The translations under genes were made by a program, and so were the position numbers. DNA of 58,332 nt from Bacillota bacterium (GTDB lineage: Bacteria; Bacillota; Clostridia; Peptostreptococcales; Anaerovoracaceae): NCBI GenBank assembly GCA_905372035.1, contig CAJPNN010000004.1, forward strand, positions 1-58,332. The letters run 5' to 3'. Positions within the stretch are counted from its first letter, which is position 1, and the number at the start of each line of letters is the position of its first letter. Below are positions 54,136 to 58,332 of this stretch, piece by piece. The notes beneath the pieces were generated by a model that did no database searches, was not told where the DNA came from, and was given only the letters and a program-made list of their open reading frames with translations.

Positions 54136-55005
54136 ATGAAGGACAGATATGATGTGGTTATAGTCGGAGGAGGTCCTGCGGGACTTTCCGCAGCTGTAAA
54201 TGTTTTGGCGAGAGGTAGAACACCCTTGGTCCTGAAAGCGGGGGAAAGCAATCTCGAAAAGGCGGAAAAAGTAAACAACTATCTCGGATTTATGGATATA
54301 AGCGGCAAAGACATGCAGGAAAAGTTCATGGAGCATGCGATAAGTATGGGGGCTGCTGTTATAAAAAGCAAGGTCTCGAATGTAATGCCGTTCAACGGGC
54401 AGTTTATGCTGAACATAGACGGAAATGTAGTAGCTGCGGAAGCGGTGATTTTAGCTACAGGAGCAGGAAGAGCCGGGGAAATACCGGGTGAAAAAACATT
54501 GCTCGGAAGAGGAGTAAGCTATTGTGCTACATGTGACGGGATGCTTTTCAGAGGCAAGAAAGCGGCGGTTTCAGGCAACAGTGCAAACCTTTTGGATGAA
54601 GCGGATTTTCTCCGTGCGGCGGGCGTGGATGTTACTATAATAAATAAAAAAGAATATGATGCTAAGGAAACTCACGGGATCCCGTTTATACAAGATGAGA
54701 TTGAGGAGATTCTGCCGGGAGCATTCGGAACTGTGGGTGAATTAAAACTTAAATCCGGAAAAAATATAAAATCGGACGGCGTATTTTTGCTTAGAAACAC
54801 CATTTCTCCGGAGGCCTTAATTTCGGGGATCGGAATGGAAAAAGGAAGAATAACGGTAGATTGCAATATGAGAACAAATATAGAAGGGGTATTTGCATGC
54901 GGTGATTGTGCGGTACAACCTCTCCAGGTATCAAACGCTGTAGGAACAGGGCTTATTGCGGGGCAAAATGCCGCAAAATATGTTGACAAGATAAATCGCA
55001 AATGA
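54136..55005 (+). CDS. thioredoxin reductase-like flavoprotein, possibly ferredoxin-dependent
   Basis: A 290-residue protein with an N-terminal FAD motif (VVIVGGGPAGLSAAVNVL), the redox-active CATC pair near 130-133 and the C-terminal FAD segment GVFACGDCAVQPLQVSNAVG. The usual NADPH motif GGGDSA is replaced by SGNSANLL (near 147), and the phosphate-binding HRR is replaced by INKKEYD. This resembles the ferredoxin-dependent flavin thioredoxin reductases described in clostridia. GGGAGGAG (54119-54126) selects ATG 54136; an earlier start at 54070 would add 22 non-conserved residues. No thioredoxin gene is adjacent. Confidence 0.82.
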   Translation: MKDRYDVVIVGGGPAGLSAAVNVLARGRTPLVLKAGESNLEKAEKVNNYLGFMDISGKDMQEKFMEHAISMGAAVIKSKVSNVMPFNGQFMLNIDGNVVAAEAVILATGAGRAGEIPGEKTLLGRGVSYCATCDGMLFRGKKAAVSGNSANLLDEADFLRAAGVDVTIINKKEYDAKETHGIPFIQDEIEEILPGAFGTVGELKLKSGKNIKSDGVFLLRNTISPEALISGIGMEKGRITVDCNMRTNIEGVFACGDCAVQPLQVSNAVGTGLIAGQNAAKYVDKINRK

Positions 55006-55039
55006 TACACTTATAACAAGTATATAGGTAGTAAGGTTC

Positions 55040-55079
55040 AGCGTATGCAAGTTGTCATAAGCTTGAATACGCTTTTTCT
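55040..55079 (+). terminator. terminator after the thioredoxin reductase-like gene
   Basis: The stem pairs AGCGTATGCAAG (55040-55051) with CTTGAATACGCT (55062-55073), with one G-A mismatch, followed by TTTTTCTA. Confidence 0.78.
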
Positions 55080-55091
55080 ATACTATGTTAT
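55063..55091 (+). promoter_or_regulatory. candidate promoter of the cold-shock gene
   Basis: TTGAAT at 55063-55068, a 17-bp spacer and TGTTAT at 55086-55091. It overlaps the preceding terminator. The match is moderate. Confidence 0.4.
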
Positions 55092-55119
55092 GCTAATCAT
55101 AGTTAGGAGGAAAAAGCCC

Positions 55120-55338
55120 ATGAGCGTAGGAACAGTAAAATGGTTTAACTCGGAGAAGGGCTACGGATTCATCTCTGATGATGACAGCGGTAGCGATATC
55201 TTCGTACATTTTTCTGCTATTCAGCAAGATGGATACAAGAGCTTAAAAGAAGGTCAGAAGGTTAGCTTTGATATAGAGCCTGACGGTTTGGACCAAAACA
55301 AGACAAGAGCTGCAAATGTAACACTTATTGAAGGTTAG
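55120..55338 (+). CDS. cold-shock domain protein
   Basis: A 72-residue CspA-family RNA chaperone. RNP1 (KGYGFISDD) and RNP2 (DIFVHFSAI) are intact, with the N-terminal GTVKWFNSEKGYG. ATG 55120 lies nine bases after AGGAGG (55105-55110). A longer frame from 55045 runs through the promoter and terminator and is not real. Monocistronic. Confidence 0.95.
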   Translation: MSVGTVKWFNSEKGYGFISDDDSGSDIFVHFSAIQQDGYKSLKEGQKVSFDIEPDGLDQNKTRAANVTLIEG

Positions 55339-55345
55339 ATTATTC

Positions 55346-55380
55346 AATCACTTAGTCAGGTTAAAGGCTAAGTGATTTTA
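55346..55380 (+). terminator. terminator after the cold-shock gene
   Basis: A perfect 10-bp stem pairs AATCACTTAG (55346-55355) with CTAAGTGATT (55368-55377), followed by TTTAATTTTT. Confidence 0.82.
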
Positions 55381-55437
55381 ATTTTTGCAAAAATAATGTG
55401 ATATGACGACAATTTAACCCTTTTGAGAGGAATGCAT

Positions 55438-56928
55438 ATGTTTGAAAATAAAAAGGTTTTTATTCGTGATTTGATTATCACGATAGGAAGTATTGCGGTA
55501 TGCAGTTTCGCGGCAATGTTTTTCAGAGTGGTTTGGGGCGGAACAGACCTTGTGTGCACAGCATATATTTTAGCGGTAGTTATTGTGGCGAGGCTGACAA
55601 ACGGTTATTTTTGGGGAATTCTCACTTCTTTTTTAGGAGTTGTTGCCGCAAACTATTTTTTCACATATCCATATTTCTATTTTAATTTTGTTTTGCCGGG
55701 ATATAAACCGACCTTTATGGTTATGTTTATCATATCACTTACTGTAAGCATGCTTATGGCAAATTCCAAAGTGGCGACATTATCTTCAAAAGAAAGGGAG
55801 AGAAAAAGCGAAAGCTTAAACAAGCTGAACAGGGAATTTTCCTCATGCACCGATGCAAGACAAGTTATTGATACAACTCTGAAATTTTTGAAAAAGAATA
55901 TAGATTTTCAAATATATATATATCTTGATGAGGGAGACAAAAACAAGCCATATGTGGTCAGCAGTTTGCCGAATGAATCCGAAACCGAGCCTGACAGAGC
56001 AGTAGTTTATTATACATATGTCAACGGGAAAGTTCTGATAAGAGACGATAGAGCATATGTGCCTATAATGGCGGATCCTGATATATACGGAGTCATAGTG
56101 ATAAACAAATATGACGTCAATTTTACTACACGAGGTATTCTCCTGTTGGAATTAATAGCCAATCAAACAGCCCTGGCGATAAAACTTACAAAGGCTTGGG
56201 AAGCGCAAAAGACGGCATTGATGGAGGCTGAACGTGAGAGGACCAGAAACACCCTTTTGCGATCCATTTCACATGATCTGAGAACACCGCTTACGTCTAT
56301 ATGGGGAGCGGGAAATGCTATCATTGAAGCGGGAAACAATATGAGCAACGAGGAAAAATATAAGCTTGTAAAGGACATAAATGAAGAGGCGAGATGGCTA
56401 AATCAAATGGTCGAGAATTTACTTGCAGTAACAAAGATAGATGCAAAAACGGAGATGGTGAAGAAAAGTCCCGAGGTGATCGAGGAAATCATAGAAGAAG
56501 CGGTATCAAGATTAAAAACTCGCTTTCCATCGGGAGACATACATGTTAAAATACCGACAGAGGTTTTGGTGGCTCCTATGGACCAAACGTTGATAAAACA
56601 AGTTATAATAAATATTGTCGAGAACTCGTTTAAACATGCGGGATATGACAGTAAAGTGTCGATTGAACTTTCCAAGAAAGATGATATGGCGGTCATATCT
56701 ATAGAAGATAACGGCTTAGGAATTGCGGACGATATGATTGCACAGTTGTTTGATATGAATATGAGCGATAATATAACAGGTGATGAAAAAAGGGGATACG
56801 GGCTTGGGCTTCCGTTGTGCAAATCTATAGTGAAAGCGCACGGAGGAATTCTTGCCGGAGAAAATATGGAAGGCGGAGGGCTCAGATTATATTTTACTAT
56901 TCCGTTGGAGGAGGTCTGTTATGAATAA
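55438..56928 (+). CDS. KdpD-like sensor histidine kinase (truncated type)
   Basis: A 496-residue membrane kinase. Four predicted membrane helices at about residues 10-105 match the DUF4118 sensor region of KdpD (TAYILAVVIVARLTNGYFWG). A GAF-like domain follows at about 125-260, then HisKA with the phospho-acceptor His near 278 (SISHDLRTPLTSIWGAG) and HATPase (IVENSFKHAG, IEDNGLGIAD, GYGLGLPLCKSIVKAHGG). The N-terminal KdpD and USP domains of classical KdpD are missing, and no kdpFABC genes are near. ATG 55438 lies six bases after GAGAGGA. The regulator start overlaps its end by eight bases. Confidence 0.9.
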   Translation: MFENKKVFIRDLIITIGSIAVCSFAAMFFRVVWGGTDLVCTAYILAVVIVARLTNGYFWGILTSFLGVVAANYFFTYPYFYFNFVLPGYKPTFMVMFIISLTVSMLMANSKVATLSSKERERKSESLNKLNREFSSCTDARQVIDTTLKFLKKNIDFQIYIYLDEGDKNKPYVVSSLPNESETEPDRAVVYYTYVNGKVLIRDDRAYVPIMADPDIYGVIVINKYDVNFTTRGILLLELIANQTALAIKLTKAWEAQKTALMEAERERTRNTLLRSISHDLRTPLTSIWGAGNAIIEAGNNMSNEEKYKLVKDINEEARWLNQMVENLLAVTKIDAKTEMVKKSPEVIEEIIEEAVSRLKTRFPSGDIHVKIPTEVLVAPMDQTLIKQVIINIVENSFKHAGYDSKVSIELSKKDDMAVISIEDNGLGIADDMIAQLFDMNMSDNITGDEKRGYGLGLPLCKSIVKAHGGILAGENMEGGGLRLYFTIPLEEVCYE

Positions 56929-57625
56929 CAAAACAAGTGTATTACTGGTGGATGATGAAAAAGCTATAAGAAATTTCATGTCGGCGAGCCTCAGTACTGA
57001 AGGGTATAGGATTATTCAGGCTGATTGCGGAAATGAGGCCATATCGCTTGCAGGGTCATATAATCCCGAGCTTATTATTTTAGATCTGGGACTTCCGGAT
57101 ATGGATGGTCTCGAGGTACTTAAAAAGATAAGAGAAACTTCATCGGTTCCTATTGTCATAGTTTCAGCCAGGGGATGTGAGGACGAAAAGGTGAAAGCAC
57201 TTGACCTCGGAGCCGACGATTATGTCACGAAACCGTTCGGAACGCAGGAACTTTTAGCAAGAATACGGACTGCACTCAGGCACAGCAACAGAATAATGAC
57301 TAAAGAAATGGGATACGCCGAGAACTTCAAGACAGGAGGGCTGGAAATAGATTTTGAAAAGAGAGTTGTTACGGTGGACGGAAAGGTAGTACACTTAACA
57401 ATTATGGAATATAAGATACTCGGCTTATTGTCAAGATATGTAGGCAAGGTGCTTACATATGAGTTTATATTAAATGAGGTATGGGGAACGCTGGAAACTA
57501 AAAATAACCAGATTTTAAGAGTGAATATGGCAAATATAAGGCGTAAATTGGAAAAAAATCCGGCGGAACCGAAATATATACTTACGGATGTCGGAGTGGG
57601 ATACAGAATGATGGATTTGGATTAA
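56921..57625 (+). CDS. OmpR/KdpE-family response regulator
   Basis: A 234-residue regulator. The receiver domain has DDEK, the phospho-acceptor Asp in IILDLGLPDMDG (near 55) and Lys in YVTKPF (near 104). The C-terminal winged helix reads LTIMEYKILGLLSRYVGKVL...YILTDVGVGYRM. ATG 56921 follows GGAGGAGG (56908-56914) and overlaps the kinase gene by eight bases, so the two are coupled. Targets are unknown. Confidence 0.93.
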   Translation: MNNKTSVLLVDDEKAIRNFMSASLSTEGYRIIQADCGNEAISLAGSYNPELIILDLGLPDMDGLEVLKKIRETSSVPIVIVSARGCEDEKVKALDLGADDYVTKPFGTQELLARIRTALRHSNRIMTKEMGYAENFKTGGLEIDFEKRVVTVDGKVVHLTIMEYKILGLLSRYVGKVLTYEFILNEVWGTLETKNNQILRVNMANIRRKLEKNPAEPKYILTDVGVGYRMMDLD

Positions 57626-57725
57626 AGTAAAGCAAATTAAACGGGGAAATGATTTTTTACTTAATTTCGTAACCTGTTTGACGGTAATATTATCTGAAAC
57701 GAACGGAACGGGAGAATGATCTTTT

Positions 57726-58301
57726 ATGGATATGCTTAATGAAAGAATTGTGAAAGACGGAGTGTGTATAGGCACGGAGATTGTTAAGGTGGACTCTTTT
57801 TTGAATCATCAAATAGATGTGGAGCTGCTTGATAAGCTGGGTAAAAAATTTTCCGAAATATTTTCGGATGTGCAAGTTGATAAAATACTTACGGTCGAAG
57901 CATCGGGGATTGCCGTTGCATGTATGACGGCGAGACATTTTGGAAATCCGCCGGTCGTATTCGCGAAAAAAACCGTTCCGAGCACCATGAATGACGATTT
58001 TTTTTGCAGTGAAGTAAGATCATTCACAAAGGGGACTGTATCAATGGTTGCAGTTTCAAAAAAATATCTTAATAAAGGAGAAAACATCCTCATAATAGAT
58101 GATTTTCTTGCACACGGAGAAGCGGCTTCGGGAATGGCGGATCTGCTCAAGCAGGCGGGCTGTAAAGTTGCGGGAATAGGAGCGGTTATAGGAAAAAGGT
58201 TTCAAGGCGGTGAAAAACGTTTGAAAGAAGCAGGCTATAACGTGAAGCTTCTGTCGAATATAGAGAAAATAATAGACGGAAAGATAACATTTGTACTTTA
58301 A
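57726..58301 (+). CDS. xpt: xanthine phosphoribosyltransferase
   Basis: Xpt salvages xanthine with PRPP to give XMP. The 191-residue product aligns by eye with B. subtilis Xpt: the KVDSFLNHQID segment, ILTVEASGIAVA, the PRPP loop ILIIDDFLAHGEAASG and the C-terminal GKITFVL. GGGAG lies 11 bases before ATG 57726; the in-frame ATG two codons later is an alternative. The 100 bases upstream show no purine riboswitch. Confidence 0.93.
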   Translation: MDMLNERIVKDGVCIGTEIVKVDSFLNHQIDVELLDKLGKKFSEIFSDVQVDKILTVEASGIAVACMTARHFGNPPVVFAKKTVPSTMNDDFFCSEVRSFTKGTVSMVAVSKKYLNKGENILIIDDFLAHGEAASGMADLLKQAGCKVAGIGAVIGKRFQGGEKRLKEAGYNVKLLSNIEKIIDGKITFVL

Positions 58302-58332
58302 AACAGTATAGAAATGCTATATAATTATTTTG

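Noticed and set aside
55045..55119. N-terminal extension of the cold-shock protein
   Set aside because: It crosses a terminator and promoter. The family begins at the MSVGTVKWF start after AGGAGG.
57626..57725. Purine riboswitch upstream of xpt
   Set aside because: Only 100 bases separate xpt from the preceding gene. I could not find the conserved three-way-junction core or a following terminator.
1..58332. CRISPR array or complete prophage
   Set aside because: No regularly spaced identical repeats of 24-40 bases with unique spacers, no cas genes and no phage structural genes are visible; the repeats found are two-hairpin elements or short tandem units.

Overview
The window is a chromosomal segment of a low-G+C, anaerobic Gram-positive bacterium of the Clostridia/Eubacteriales type. 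The evidence is the gene set: [FeFe]-hydrogenase-like and Na+-pumping decarboxylase genes, a thioredoxin reductase without a pyridine-nucleotide motif, an AddB nuclease, a type III pantothenate kinase, DUF1292, an SLH-anchored surface protein, AGGAGG-type ribosome binding sites and sigma-A-type promoters. UGA is a stop codon, shown by the programmed frameshift in prfB. The genus cannot be fixed from sequence alone; an oral or gut Eubacterium/Mogibacterium-like organism would fit.

Layout. 0.1-4.1 kb: secA and frameshifted prfB. 4.5-6.4 kb: a lone Na+-translocating decarboxylase beta subunit and a PpaX-like HAD phosphatase. 6.5-8.9 kb, minus strand: an RsbW-like ATPase and a DRTGG/ferredoxin/[FeFe]-hydrogenase-like fusion that looks sensory. 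9.3-20.2 kb: addB, tRNA-Thr(CGU), fabH-fabD-fabG-fabF-fabZ, metG and tatD. 20.4-25.5 kb: tilS, ftsH and a PucR-type regulator. 25.7-28.2 kb: the carboxyltransferase, OadG-like and biotin-carrier subunits of the decarboxylase whose beta subunit lies 21 kb upstream. 28.3-32.5 kb: a tandem pair of two-hairpin repeat elements, coaX, dusB, greA and lysS. 32.5-43.1 kb: an accessory island with an apparent IS remnant, an 8.5-kb gene for a 2826-residue surface protein, a Phd/RelE-type toxin-antitoxin pair and a decayed reading frame. 43.1-52.1 kb: asnS, serC, rdgB, yihY-like, apgM, a D,D-carboxypeptidase and uvrC. 52.3-58.3 kb: DUF1292 protein, two flavoproteins, a cold-shock protein, a KdpD/KdpE-like two-component pair and xpt.

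How the genes work together. The fab genes carry out most of type II fatty-acid elongation, but acyl carrier protein, enoyl reductase and acetyl-CoA carboxylase genes are absent here. MmdA/OadG/BCCP plus the distant beta subunit should form one membrane complex that decarboxylates an acyl-CoA and exports Na+. The most distinctive items are three copies of a roughly 110-127 bp two-hairpin element whose second hairpin keeps its pairing with different sequence, the sensory hydrogenase fusion, and the modular surface protein with a possible pore-former-like segment.
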